A stretch of 33,548 nucleotides of DNA, from contig PDPU01000007.1 of the NCBI GenBank assembly GCA_002746645.1, positions 1 to 33,548 on the forward strand, written 5' to 3'. Source of the DNA: Gammaproteobacteria bacterium. Lineage in GTDB: Bacteria; Pseudomonadota; Gammaproteobacteria; Granulosicoccales; Granulosicoccaceae. The notes beneath the pieces were generated by a model. It had not been told where the DNA came from and did no database searches. It was given only the letters and a program-made list of their open reading frames with translations. Shown piece after piece: positions 16,893 to 26,045 of the stretch (positions are counted from its first letter, which is position 1; the number at the start of each line of letters is the position of its first letter). The translations under genes and the position numbers were made by a program.

Positions 16893-18236
16893 ATGAGTCC
16901 TGTCACCGACGCCTCCCTGTTCACGCGCACCCAGGCTGCCGAGTACCGTCGCCGCCGCCGTGCCCTGATGCGCATCATGGGCCGCGATTCGATCGCCGTC
17001 ATTCCCGCGGCGCCCGCTGCCGTGCGCAGCCGCGACACGCTGTATCGTTATCGTCCGAACAGCAACCTCCTCTATCTCACCGGCCTCGATGAACCCGAGG
17101 CGCTGCTGGTGCTGATCCCCGGGCGCGAGAAGGGCGAATACATTCTGTTCCTGCGCGACAAGGACAAGGACAAGGAAGCCTGGGACGGCGTTCGCATCGG
17201 TGTCGATGCCGCACCCGGCATGCTCGGTGCCGACGACGCCTTTCCGATCGACGACATCGACGACATCCTGCCGGGCCTCCTCGAAGGGAAGCAGTCGATC
17301 CATCACACCCTCGGCAAGGATCAGCACTTCGACGTGCAGCTGCTCAACTGGCTCAACATCTCGCGTCGTGCACGACGCCACGGCGGCAGCGATCCCGATG
17401 CCTTCATCTCGCTCGATTACCACATCAACGAGATGCGTCTGTTCAAGAGCCGCCACGAGATCGCGCAGTTGAAGCGCGCCTGTCGCCTGAGCGCAGACGC
17501 ACACTCCCGCGCCATGCGCGCCACGCGCCCCGGCATGGCCGAGTACGAACTCGAAGCCGAACTCGTGCACGAATACACGCGCCGCGGCGGCATGCACGCC
17601 TTTCTGCCCATCGTCGGCGGTGGCAGCAACGGCTGCATCCTGCATTACATCGAGAACCGCGACAGACTCGAGGACGGCGATCTCGTGCTCGTCGACTCGG
17701 GCGCCGAACTCGACTGGTACGCCGGTGACATCTCCCGCACCTGGCCCGTCAACGGGCGGTTCAGCGAGGCTCAGGCCGAGGTCTACGACGTGGTGCTCGA
17801 GGCGCAGAAGGCGGCCATCGCAGCGGTTGAACCCGGGGCGCACTGGAACGCCTTTCACGAGGCTGCCGTCAAGGTGCTGACGCGTGGGCTGCGTGATCTC
17901 GGCGTGCTCAAGGGCAACCTGCGTGAGCTTCTCCGGGACGAAGCCTCGAAATCCTTCTACATGCACCGCACCGGACACTGGCTGGGCATGGACGTGCACG
18001 ATGTCGGCGACTATCGCATCGACGGTGAATGGCGTGAACTCGAGCCCGGCATGGTGCTGACCGTCGAACCCGGGCTGTATCTCGGCCACGACCGGCGCGT
18101 GCCCAAACGCTATCGTGGCATCGGCATCCGCATCGAGGACAACGTGCTGGTGACGCGCAAAGGCGCCGAAGTGCTGACCGACAGCGTGCCGAAGGAACGT
18201 GCCGACATCGAGTCGCTGATGGCCAGGGGGCGCTGA
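16893..18236 (+). CDS. pepP: Xaa-Pro aminopeptidase PepP
   Basis: PepP removes the N-terminal residue preceding proline; it is a dinuclear metal (Mn) 'pita-bread' peptidase. The 447-residue protein has the N-terminal AMP_N domain (FTRTQAAEYRRRRRALM, LLYLTGLDEPEALLVL) and the catalytic domain with metal ligands in VLVDSGAELDWYAGDISRTWP (two Asp), HRTGHWLGMDVHDVG (His), LTVEPGLYL (Glu) and GIRIEDNVLV (Glu). A small KDKDKDKE tract sits near residue 90. Starts 13 bp after ygfB and 8 bp before ubiH. Confidence 0.95.
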   Translation: MSPVTDASLFTRTQAAEYRRRRRALMRIMGRDSIAVIPAAPAAVRSRDTLYRYRPNSNLLYLTGLDEPEALLVLIPGREKGEYILFLRDKDKDKEAWDGVRIGVDAAPGMLGADDAFPIDDIDDILPGLLEGKQSIHHTLGKDQHFDVQLLNWLNISRRARRHGGSDPDAFISLDYHINEMRLFKSRHEIAQLKRACRLSADAHSRAMRATRPGMAEYELEAELVHEYTRRGGMHAFLPIVGGGSNGCILHYIENRDRLEDGDLVLVDSGAELDWYAGDISRTWPVNGRFSEAQAEVYDVVLEAQKAAIAAVEPGAHWNAFHEAAVKVLTRGLRDLGVLKGNLRELLRDEASKSFYMHRTGHWLGMDVHDVGDYRIDGEWRELEPGMVLTVEPGLYLGHDRRVPKRYRGIGIRIEDNVLVTRKGAEVLTDSVPKERADIESLMARGR

Positions 18237-18244
18237 GATCCGCC

Positions 18245-19525
18245 ATGCACGAGGTCGACATCGCCATCGTCGGAGCAGGCCTGGTCGGGGTGCCGCTGGC
18301 ACTGGCACTCGACGCCGCCGGCTGGCGTGTGGCACTGCTGGAGCAGGGCAACAGGCAGGGCGAAAAGCAGGGCGGGAAACCCCTCGGTGCGATGCGCGAT
18401 CGCGATACTGCTGCCGCGAACCCAGTCCGGCAGGAGGTGGCTCTCGAGGCGCGGTGCAGCGCGCTCTCGGCGGGCAGTGTTGCCTGGCTGCGGGAGCAGG
18501 GTTTCTGGGACGTGGTTTCGCCCGAGGCCACGCCGATTCTGTCGGTGCAGGTGACGCAGGCAGGCAGCTTTGGCGTCACTCGTCTCGACGCGCATGCGGA
18601 AGGCTTCGATGCCTTCGGGCAGGTGCTCGCCAACAATGCCATGCTGCGCGCCTGGCAAGCGCTGCTCGACGGCAGCACGGTGCTGCAGCGCTACGGGTTT
18701 CGGGTCGAGGGGGTTGCGCATCGGACAGTGCCCGGGCAGCAGGAACGATGCGTGGTCATCAGTGCCGACGATGGCGCACAGCCGGACATTGCGGCGCGGC
18801 TGCTTGTCGCGGTCGATGGCTTCTCGTCGCGCATCCGCGAACTGGCCGGTGTTGCCGCGCGCCATCACGATTACGATCAGGTGGGTGTCCTGACGAACGT
18901 CGAACTCGCCGAGCCGCACCGCAACGTTGCCCACGAGCGCTTCACCGCTGCGGGCCCGCTGGCACTGCTGCCACGTGGCGAGCGCGTGGCCAACGTGGTG
19001 CACTCGGTGGCGACGCAGGACGCCGAGCGCATCATGGCACTCGATGATGCGGCCTATCTAGCCGAGTTGCAGCAGCATTTCGGCTATCGTCTCGGGCGTT
19101 TTCGCCGTGTCGGTTCGCGTCTGTCGGTGCCGCTGATGCGCATCGAGTCGATGGCACCGCAGGCGCCACGCACGCTGTTTCTCGGCAACGCGGCAAGGCT
19201 GCTGCACCCCGTGGCCGGACAGGGCTACAACCTGGCGCTGCGCGACGTGGCGGCACTGGTGCGTGCGCTCGGTCTGCGTCAGTCGCAGTCGGCCGACATC
19301 GGCTCGGCCGAGTGGCTCGGACGTTATGTGGCCGGGCGTGCCGATGATCGTGCGGGCACGGTGCGTCTGACCGATCTTCTCGCGCGTGGTTTCACCGGTT
19401 CGGCAGCGGGGCCGAAACACCTTCGCTCGCTGGGTCTGCTGGGTCTCGATCTGATCGGGCCCTGGAAGCGCGCCTTCCTCAGACGCACGACGGGCGTCGG
19501 CGGGCGTGAGTGGGCGAGGCGCTGA
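18245..19525 (+). CDS. ubiH: UbiH-type FAD monooxygenase (ubiquinone synthesis)
   Basis: Aromatic-ring hydroxylase of ubiquinone biosynthesis (2-octaprenyl-6-methoxyphenol hydroxylase type). The FAD-binding N-terminus is DIAIVGAGLVGVPLALAL, the Asp-Gly motif is LLVAVDGFSSRIRELAG, and the second FAD motif is LFLGNAARLLHPVAGQGYNLALRDVAAL. The last 30 residues (SLGLLGLDLIGPWKRAFLR) fit UbiH/UbiI members. Following pepP is the classical position; the second monooxygenase gene often found next (ubiI) is absent and a CLC gene overlaps the 3' end by 16 bp. UbiH is favoured over UbiI by operon place and length. Confidence 0.9.
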   Translation: MHEVDIAIVGAGLVGVPLALALDAAGWRVALLEQGNRQGEKQGGKPLGAMRDRDTAAANPVRQEVALEARCSALSAGSVAWLREQGFWDVVSPEATPILSVQVTQAGSFGVTRLDAHAEGFDAFGQVLANNAMLRAWQALLDGSTVLQRYGFRVEGVAHRTVPGQQERCVVISADDGAQPDIAARLLVAVDGFSSRIRELAGVAARHHDYDQVGVLTNVELAEPHRNVAHERFTAAGPLALLPRGERVANVVHSVATQDAERIMALDDAAYLAELQQHFGYRLGRFRRVGSRLSVPLMRIESMAPQAPRTLFLGNAARLLHPVAGQGYNLALRDVAALVRALGLRQSQSADIGSAEWLGRYVAGRADDRAGTVRLTDLLARGFTGSAAGPKHLRSLGLLGLDLIGPWKRAFLRRTTGVGGREWARR

Positions 19526-21291
19526 GGGTGTCCCTCCGCTCGGAGCGTCTGAAGCAGCTGCTTGCGCACCGGCTCGGCAACCGTCTGGTGTTCTTTCTGC
19601 TCGCCATCGTCATCGGTGCGCTGGTCGGACTCGCCACGGTGGCACTGATCTGGCTCATCGAACTGGTGCATCGCATCGGCTACGGCACTGCCGGCGAGGA
19701 CGGTCTCGCGGCGATGATTGCGAGCCTGCCGGCCTGGCAGGTCATCCTCGTGCCGACGCTCGGCGGCGCCGTGGTCGGGGGGCTGCTGCGGTTCATGCCC
19801 GGGCAACGTTATCACGGCATTGCCGACGTCATGGAAGCCTGCGCGCTGAACAGCGCACGCATGCCAGTGCGCTCGGATCTCGTGGCGGCGCTCGCGGCCG
19901 GCGTCTCGCTCGGCTCGGGTGTGCCGCTCGGTCGCGAGGGGCCGGCGGTGCACATCGGTTCATCGCTGAGCGCACTCGTCGCCGAGAAGCTCGGGCTCGA
20001 CCATCGGCATTCGCTCGCGCTCCTCGGCTGCGGTGCCGCCTCGGCCGTGGCGGTGTCGTTCAGCACGCCGATCACCGCGGTGATCTTCGCGCTCGAGGTC
20101 ATCGTCGGCTACTACACCCTGTGGGTATTCGCGCCGGTGGTCATCGCCGCCATGGCAGGCATGATGGTGCGCGAGGCCTTCCTCGGGCAGGGAGCGCTGT
20201 TCGATCTGCCCGCGCGTGAACTGGTTTCGATGTGGGAACTGCTGAGTTTTGCGCTTCTCGGCGTGGTAGCGGCGATGTTCGCGCGGGCACAGCTCGGCGT
20301 GATACCGCTGATGACGGGTTTCTGGGAGCGCCTGGCGCTGCCGCGGCTGATGCGTCCGGCCGCCGCCGGTGTGCTGATCGGTGTCGCCGCGCTCGAGTTT
20401 CCGCACGTGCTCGGTCTCGGTATCGAAGGCACGCAGACCGCACTCGAAGGGGGCTTCACCGCCACCGAATACACCGGGCTCTTCATCGTCAAGTGGCTGG
20501 TGGTGTGTCTCGCGCTTGCCAGCGGCTTCGCCGGTGGCGTCTTCGGCCCCTCGGTTTTCCTCGGTGCCATGCTCGGTGGCGCCTTCTGGTCGTTTCTGTC
20601 GCTGACCGGGCTGCCGCTCTCGGAAGTGGGTGTGTACGCCACGATCGGCATGGGTGCGATGGCCTCGGCGATGCTCGGCGCACCCATCTCCACCATCCTG
20701 ATCGTGTTCGAACTCACCCACGATTACGGCATCACCCTTGGCGTCATGACTGCCACGGCCATCGCCAGCACCGTGATGCAGCTCGGCGACTACGGCTCCT
20801 TCTTCCGCTGGCAGCTCATGCGGCGCAACGTCAATCTCGCCAGTGGCCGCGACTCCAGCGTGCTCATGACCCACCGCGTCGAGGATCTCGTCAAGACGAA
20901 CTACGCCGTGGTGCCGCCTGACATCACCGCCGGCGAATGTTCCTCGCGTCTCGGATCGGAACGCAAACTCGTGGCCATGTTCGTCGACGAGGCCGGTGTC
21001 TTCCAGGGCAGCGTGTCGCTTGCGCAGCTCCTGTCGCATTCGATCGAGCAGGGCATGGATGCACGCGCGCTCGATGCGGCAATGCCCGCCGACTATGCCA
21101 TCACGCCGAACACCAACATCGTGATGGCGGTGCAGAGCATGGCCGAGGTGACCGTGGAGTTCCTGCCCGTGGTCACCCGTCCACGGGCGACCGAACCGCT
21201 GCTGGCCGGCGTGGTGTGGAAGAGTGATCTCCTGGCCGAGCACTACGATGCGGTGAAACGCGCGCGCGAGGAGGAGTTCGGCATCACCTGA
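19510..21291 (+). CDS. CLC chloride channel/transporter with CBS domains
   Basis: A CLC-family anion protein of 593 residues. The membrane part (about 1-440) shows GSGVPLGREGPAVHIGSS with the gating Glu143, and FAGGVFGPSVFLGAMLGG. The cytoplasmic C-terminus (about 455-590) holds a CBS pair (VEDLVKTNYAVVPPDITAGE; MPADYAITPNTNIVMAVQSM). The position of the inner 'proton' glutamate of Cl/H exchangers is Val197 (ALEV), as in channel-type members. The start is a GTG at 19510 inside ubiH, so translational coupling is likely. The role (chloride or other anion balance) is inferred. Confidence 0.92.
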   Translation: MGEALRVSLRSERLKQLLAHRLGNRLVFFLLAIVIGALVGLATVALIWLIELVHRIGYGTAGEDGLAAMIASLPAWQVILVPTLGGAVVGGLLRFMPGQRYHGIADVMEACALNSARMPVRSDLVAALAAGVSLGSGVPLGREGPAVHIGSSLSALVAEKLGLDHRHSLALLGCGAASAVAVSFSTPITAVIFALEVIVGYYTLWVFAPVVIAAMAGMMVREAFLGQGALFDLPARELVSMWELLSFALLGVVAAMFARAQLGVIPLMTGFWERLALPRLMRPAAAGVLIGVAALEFPHVLGLGIEGTQTALEGGFTATEYTGLFIVKWLVVCLALASGFAGGVFGPSVFLGAMLGGAFWSFLSLTGLPLSEVGVYATIGMGAMASAMLGAPISTILIVFELTHDYGITLGVMTATAIASTVMQLGDYGSFFRWQLMRRNVNLASGRDSSVLMTHRVEDLVKTNYAVVPPDITAGECSSRLGSERKLVAMFVDEAGVFQGSVSLAQLLSHSIEQGMDARALDAAMPADYAITPNTNIVMAVQSMAEVTVEFLPVVTRPRATEPLLAGVVWKSDLLAEHYDAVKRAREEEFGIT

Positions 21292-21371
21292 GCGCGGCGG
21301 GTACGTCGGAGTGCTATCCTCGACAATTCCTTGATCAACGACATGTCGCCATCCCGTTGCGACCCAGGCTC

Positions 21372-22613
21372 ATGAGCGGACCGACCTTTCCCGGCTTCGA
21401 TACCCTGTCGCTGCACGCGGGTCATGCCCCCGACAGCGAAACCGGCGCGCGCGCCGTGCCCATCTATCAGACCACGTCCTTCGTGTTCGACGACGCCGAC
21501 CAGGCGGCGTCGCGCTTCGACACGGCGCGCTCGGGGCACGTGTACTCGCGCATCACCAACCCGACCGTGGCCGTGCTCGAGGAGCGCGTGGCGGCGCTCG
21601 AAGGCGGCGTTGCCGCGGTGTGCACGGCGAGCGGCATGGCGGCCATCCACCTCGGCATCACGACCCTGCTCGGCGCGGGTGATCACATCGTCGCGTCACG
21701 CTCGCTCTACGGCGGCACGCACAATCTGCTCAGCTACACCCTGCCGCGTTTCGGCATCGAGACCACCTTCGTCGATCCGCGCGATCCGGCGGCCTTCGGC
21801 GCGGCGATGCGTGACAACACCCGGCTCGTGTTCGCCGAGACCGTCTCGAATCCCCTGTGCGAAGTGCTGGATATGGAGGCAGTTGCAGGGGTTGCTCATG
21901 CTGCCGGTGTGCCGCTCATGATCGATGCCACGCTGACGAGTCCGGTGCTCGTCTCGGCGATCGAACACGGTGCCGACATCGTCATGCACTCACTGACGAA
22001 ATTCATGGGCGGGCACGGTGTGGCCGTCGGCGGGGTGCTGATCGACAGCGGCCGCTTCGACTGGGAAGCCGCCGGGAAGTTTCCGGGACTGACCGAACCC
22101 TACGCGGGTTTTCACGGTCTGGACTTCGTCGACGAGTTCGGTATCGCGGCCTTCATTCTGCGCGCGAGGAAGGAGGGGCTGCGCGACTTCGGTGCGGCGC
22201 TCTCGCCAATGAACGCTTTCCAGATCCTGCAGGGGCTCGAGACCCTGTCGCTGCGGATGGCACGGCATGTCGAGAACACGCACGCGGTGGTTGACTTTCT
22301 GGCCGGCCACGACGCCGTGAGCGTGGTCAATCACCCGCGCATCGAGAGCCACCCCGACCATGCGCTCGCCGGCAGGCTGCTGCCCAGAGGGGCGGGCGCC
22401 GTGTTCAGTTTCGAGCTTGCCGCGAGGTCGCTCGTCATTCATCCGGCCAGTACCACGCACTCGCGCATGGACGACGTGGCACTCGCGGAGGTGGGTATCT
22501 CGCCCGGGCTCGTGCGGCTCTCGATCGGCCTCGAAGATTCACAGGACCTCATCGCGGATCTCGCCCAGGCGCTTGCGCGTGCCGCGAAGGCGTCGGGAGG
22601 GTCGGCACGATGA
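21372..22613 (+). CDS. O-acetylhomoserine/O-succinylhomoserine sulfhydrylase-like PLP enzyme, with internal deletion
   Basis: Cys/Met-metabolism PLP enzyme of the MetY/MetZ type, which adds sulfide to an acylated homoserine to make homocysteine. Seen: TLSLHAGHAPDSETGARAVP, YSRITNPTV, ASGMAAIHLG, SLYGGTHNLL, the PLP lysine Lys210 in MHSLTKFMGGHG, and LVIHPASTTHSRM near the C-terminus. At about 22416-22424 the sequence passes from VFSFEL to ARSLVIHP. About 24 residues that normally connect these (the KGG..F...L.LF....LGD segment) are missing in frame, making the protein 413 residues. The ATG at 21372 is favoured over a TTG at 21357. Downstream gene overlaps by ATGA. Confidence 0.85.
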   Translation: MSGPTFPGFDTLSLHAGHAPDSETGARAVPIYQTTSFVFDDADQAASRFDTARSGHVYSRITNPTVAVLEERVAALEGGVAAVCTASGMAAIHLGITTLLGAGDHIVASRSLYGGTHNLLSYTLPRFGIETTFVDPRDPAAFGAAMRDNTRLVFAETVSNPLCEVLDMEAVAGVAHAAGVPLMIDATLTSPVLVSAIEHGADIVMHSLTKFMGGHGVAVGGVLIDSGRFDWEAAGKFPGLTEPYAGFHGLDFVDEFGIAAFILRARKEGLRDFGAALSPMNAFQILQGLETLSLRMARHVENTHAVVDFLAGHDAVSVVNHPRIESHPDHALAGRLLPRGAGAVFSFELAARSLVIHPASTTHSRMDDVALAEVGISPGLVRLSIGLEDSQDLIADLAQALARAAKASGGSAR

Positions 22614-23532
22614 TCATCGAGTTCAAGGGCAGTCAGACCTTCATCGGCACCGGTGGTGTCGTGTGGCAAACGAAGAAACGAAGCCTGATGCCGGGCAGGA
22701 AACGAAGCCTGATGCCGGGCAGGAAACGCAGCCTGAAACCGGGCGGGAAACGAAGCCTGATGCGGAGAAGGCGGCGACGCCGGTGCTGGTGCTCGTGCAC
22801 GGCGCCGGCATGGATCACACCGTGTGGCTGCTGCTCGCACGCTATTTTGCACGTCGTGGCTACAACCTCGTGGTGCCGGATCTTCCGGGGCATGGCCGTT
22901 CCGGCGGTACGCCCATCGACAACATCGAAGGCATGGCGAACTGGCTCCGGGAGTTGCTCGAGCATCTCGAGACCGAACACGGTCTTGCGCGCGAGAAAGT
23001 GATTCTCGGCGGGCACTCGATGGGGGCGCTGGTGGCTCTCGAAGCAGCCGGGCAGCAACCTGCCGCCCTGCATCAGCTGCTGCTCTTCGGCGCCTGCTAC
23101 CCGATGCCGGTGGGCGAACCGTTGCTCGAGGCGGCAAGGGCCGATCCACAGGCAGCAGTGGACATGATCACGCTCTTCGGACATGCCTACCGCTCGCTGC
23201 TCGGTCACAATCCGGTAGCCGGCGTCAGCCTGCAGAACGTCGCAAGGGTGCTGCTCGGACGCGCCGCACCCGGCGTGATTCACAACGACCTTGCTGCCTG
23301 CAATGCCTATGGCGGCGGAGAGGAAGCAGCCCGGAACTGGCAGCCCGGGCACAGCACCGTGATTGCCGGCGACAGCGACCGCATGACGCCGCTGCGCGGG
23401 TGCCGTGCGCTGGCCGAACTGCTCGATGCCGAGGCGTTCGAGGTCATGGCTGCGAGTGGTCACATGATGATGGGCGAGCAGCCCGAGGATACGCTCGGAG
23501 CCGTGAAGCGGGCACTGGCTGCGGCAGGATAG
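22610..23532 (+). CDS. Alpha/beta hydrolase, N-terminus and body in different frames
   Basis: An alpha/beta hydrolase. The body, read in one frame from about 22675, has VLVLVHGAGMDHTVW, VPDLPGHGRS, the nucleophile elbow ILGGHSMGALVALE (Ser), the acid DSDRMTPL and the histidine in ASGHMMMGE. The natural start is the ATG at 22610: it overlaps the metY stop as ATGA, has GGGAGG 8 bp upstream, and encodes MIIEFKGSQTFIGTGGVVW, the expected first strands. That start is one frame away from the body. The switch must fall at about 22664-22680, just before four 24-bp repeats encoding ETKPDAGQ-like octapeptides. One missing base would join them. Without it the only in-frame start is a weak GTG at 22663. 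Possibly a pseudogene or a sequencing error. Confidence 0.8.
22675..22770. repeat. 24-bp tandem repeat, 4 units, in the hydrolase
   Basis: Units at 22675-22698, 22699-22722 (identical), 22723-22746 and 22747-22770 (diverged) encode ETKPDAGQ twice, then ETQPETGR and ETKPDAEK. They lie between the first strand and the strand leading to the HGAG loop. Confidence 0.97.
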
Positions 23533-23604
23533 CTCGCGATATTCCCCCGCGTGGCTGCATGCGTTCAATCGCCGCCGCGGCTGATCGGCCGTGGCGGACG
23601 CTCG

Positions 23605-23671
23605 GGTATCCACGGCCGGTTCGTGATTCAGGTATTCACGGCCGGCGGGTGATTCAGGCGATTCAGGCGAT

Positions 23672-23674
<3 letters not shown>
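23605..23674. repeat. Tandem repeats running into the adk stop codon
   Basis: Two 26-bp units (23605-23630 and 23631-23656) are followed by two 9-bp GGCGATTCA units (23657-23674). The last TCA is the adk stop codon (TGA on the minus strand). Confidence 0.95.
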
Positions 23675-24397
<723 letters not shown>

Positions 24398-24506
24398 TCA
24401 AGGGTAACCAATTCCCGCGCGTGCTGCTTGCCTCTCGCGCGGGATCGATCGATGACGAGTGTACCCGGATACCCACTTTGCCGCGTCAGACGGCGACAAT
24501 GGTCAC

Positions 24507-25097
24507 ATGAGCAACACCAGCACCGTCGACGCCCTGCGCGAAGATCAGATTCTCGACGCCGAACTTCTCGGACATCGCCTGCACCTGCACAGTACCTGGG
24601 GGCTGTTCTCGCCTCGCCGGGTCGACGAGGGTACCCTGTTGCTGCTTGATCATCTCGAGGTGGCCCGGGACGAGATCGCGCTCGACATCGGCTGCGGCTA
24701 CGGGCCGCTCGGCCTTGCCATTGCGGCGTCGGCACCCGAAGGCCGTGTGCATCTGATCGACAAGGATTTCGTGGCCGTGGACTACGCGCGTGCCAACGCC
24801 GCGCGGAACGGACTCGGCAACACCGAGGTGTACCTCAGCAACGCGTTCAGTCACGTTCCGGCGGATCTTCCCCTGTCGCTGGTGGTGTCGAACCTGCCGG
24901 CCAAGGTCGGCAACGAGATGTTCCACATCACCTTCACCGACGCGAAGGCGCGCATGCAACCCGGCGCGCGTATCGTCGTCGTGACCATCAACGGTCTTCG
25001 GCAATACGTCAGGCGTGCCTTCCGGGAGATCTTCGGCAACTACGACAAGCTCAAGCAGGGGAAGAGCTACACCGTGTCGCTGGCGGTGCGGGAGTAG
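24507..25097 (+). CDS. Class I SAM-dependent methyltransferase (MTS/RsmC-like)
   Basis: A 196-residue methyltransferase of the 'small methyltransferase' group. Seen: LRGHRLHLHSTWGLFSPRRVDEGT-like lead (TWGLFSPRRVDEGTLLLLD), motif I LDIGCGYGPLGLAIA, the acidic residue of motif II (LIDKDFVAVDYA) and a motif IV of VVSNLPAKVG. The usual NPPF of N6/N2-methylases is SNLP here, so the substrate (RNA or other) is uncertain. The ATG at 24507 lacks a clear ribosome site; a GTG at 24459 could extend it by 16 residues. The stop lies within a 15-bp tandem repeat. Confidence 0.85.
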   Translation: MSNTSTVDALREDQILDAELLGHRLHLHSTWGLFSPRRVDEGTLLLLDHLEVARDEIALDIGCGYGPLGLAIAASAPEGRVHLIDKDFVAVDYARANAARNGLGNTEVYLSNAFSHVPADLPLSLVVSNLPAKVGNEMFHITFTDAKARMQPGARIVVVTINGLRQYVRRAFREIFGNYDKLKQGKSYTVSLAVRE

Positions 25098-25115
25098 TGC
25101 GTGCGGGAGTCGTGC
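25086..25115. repeat. 15-bp tandem duplication across the methyltransferase stop
   Basis: GTGCGGGAGTAGTGC (25086-25100) is followed by GTGCGGGAGTCGTGC (25101-25115). The TAG stop lies in the first unit, where the second unit has TCG. Confidence 0.95.
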
Positions 25116-25154
25116 GGCGAGCACCGGTGGGTGGCTGCCGTCTGCTGGCCGCTG

Positions 25155-25943
25155 TTAGTGGCTGCCGACGAGTGCGTCCGCAGTGTCGCAGTCGCAGGAT
25201 CCCGTCTCGGCCACGCGGCGCTGGCACGGGTTGCACCAGCGCATGCCGGTCGGGGCCAGGCTGGTGTCGATTTCCACACGATCGTCGAACACGAAACAAT
25301 CGCCCTGCCAGTGAGCGCCGTGGCAGTGTTCGAAGTAGTTGATGATGCCGCCTTCGATCTGGTAGACCTCGCGGAAACCCTCCTCGAGCATCCACGGGGC
25401 GGCCTTCTCGCAGCGCACGCCGCCGGTGCAGAAGGTGATGATGGGCGTGTCGTGGTCGAGTTCGCCCGTTGCCACGGCGTGTCTGACGGCGGCCTGGAAG
25501 TCGCGGAAGTGGGCGATGCCGAGATCGATGGCGTTGCGGAAGGTGCCGGCTTCGATTTCGTAGTCGTTGCGGGTGTCGAGCAGTACCACGTTGCGCCCCG
25601 CATCGAGCCAGTCGCGCACCGTTTCGGGCGGCAGCGACGGCGCTTCGGGACGGTCGAACTGCCTGAGTTTCGCACCGGCGCCATCAAAGGCGATGATTTC
25701 GTGGCGGATGCGCACCTTGAGTTTCGAGAAGGGCACTTCGCGCGAGTAGCTTTCCTTGAGCCAGAGCTGGCGCAGGGCGGGTTCGGCATCGAACACGGCG
25801 CGCGCCGCTGCCGCCTGTTCGGCGGTGCCGGCCAGCGCCACGTTGATGCCTTCGTCGGCGAGCAGTATGGTACCGAGGATGCCGGTGGCGCGAAGCGCCG
25901 CATCAAGGTCGGCCTGCAGCACCGGCAGGTGCTCGAGTGTCAT
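25155..25943 (-). CDS. trhO: tRNA uridine-34 hydroxylase TrhO (rhodanese family)
   Basis: TrhO hydroxylates U34 of tRNA (ho5U formation). The 262-residue protein has the N-terminal acylphosphatase-like part (GTILLADEGINVALAG, LKVRIRHEIIAF) and the rhodanese domain with VVLLDTRNDYE, the active-site cysteine in ITFCTGGVRCEKAA and YQIEGGIINYFEH, then CFVFDDRVEID and a Cys-rich end (WCNPCQRR, CDC). The ATG at 25943 starts just before the domain; a TTG at 25988 would add 15 residues that do not resemble the usual first strand. There is no ribosome site, but a promoter lies right before the ATG (see 25951-25978), suggesting a leaderless message. Divergent from slt. Confidence 0.88.
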   Translation of the reverse strand: MTLEHLPVLQADLDAALRATGILGTILLADEGINVALAGTAEQAAAARAVFDAEPALRQLWLKESYSREVPFSKLKVRIRHEIIAFDGAGAKLRQFDRPEAPSLPPETVRDWLDAGRNVVLLDTRNDYEIEAGTFRNAIDLGIAHFRDFQAAVRHAVATGELDHDTPIITFCTGGVRCEKAAPWMLEEGFREVYQIEGGIINYFEHCHGAHWQGDCFVFDDRVEIDTSLAPTGMRWCNPCQRRVAETGSCDCDTADALVGSH

Positions 25944-25950
25944 AAGTGGG

Positions 25951-25978
25951 ATTTTAGCTGAATTTCGTCGGGTGACAG
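25951..25978 (-). promoter_or_regulatory. Candidate trhO promoter, leaderless
   Basis: On the minus strand CTGTCA (25978-25973) and TAAAAT (25956-25951) are 16 bp apart. The -10 ends 7 bp before the ATG at 25943, so transcription would begin at or next to the start codon. Confidence 0.5.
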
Positions 25979-26045
25979 CTGTCCGCAAGTGATGGCGTCA
26001 CCGGGTGGCCGGACGGTGAGTCCGGACGAATTCGGGGTGAGAGAA

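Noticed and set aside
22664..22680. Programmed ribosomal frameshift in the hydrolase
   Set aside because: No slippery heptamer or downstream pseudoknot is evident; a one-base indel is simpler.
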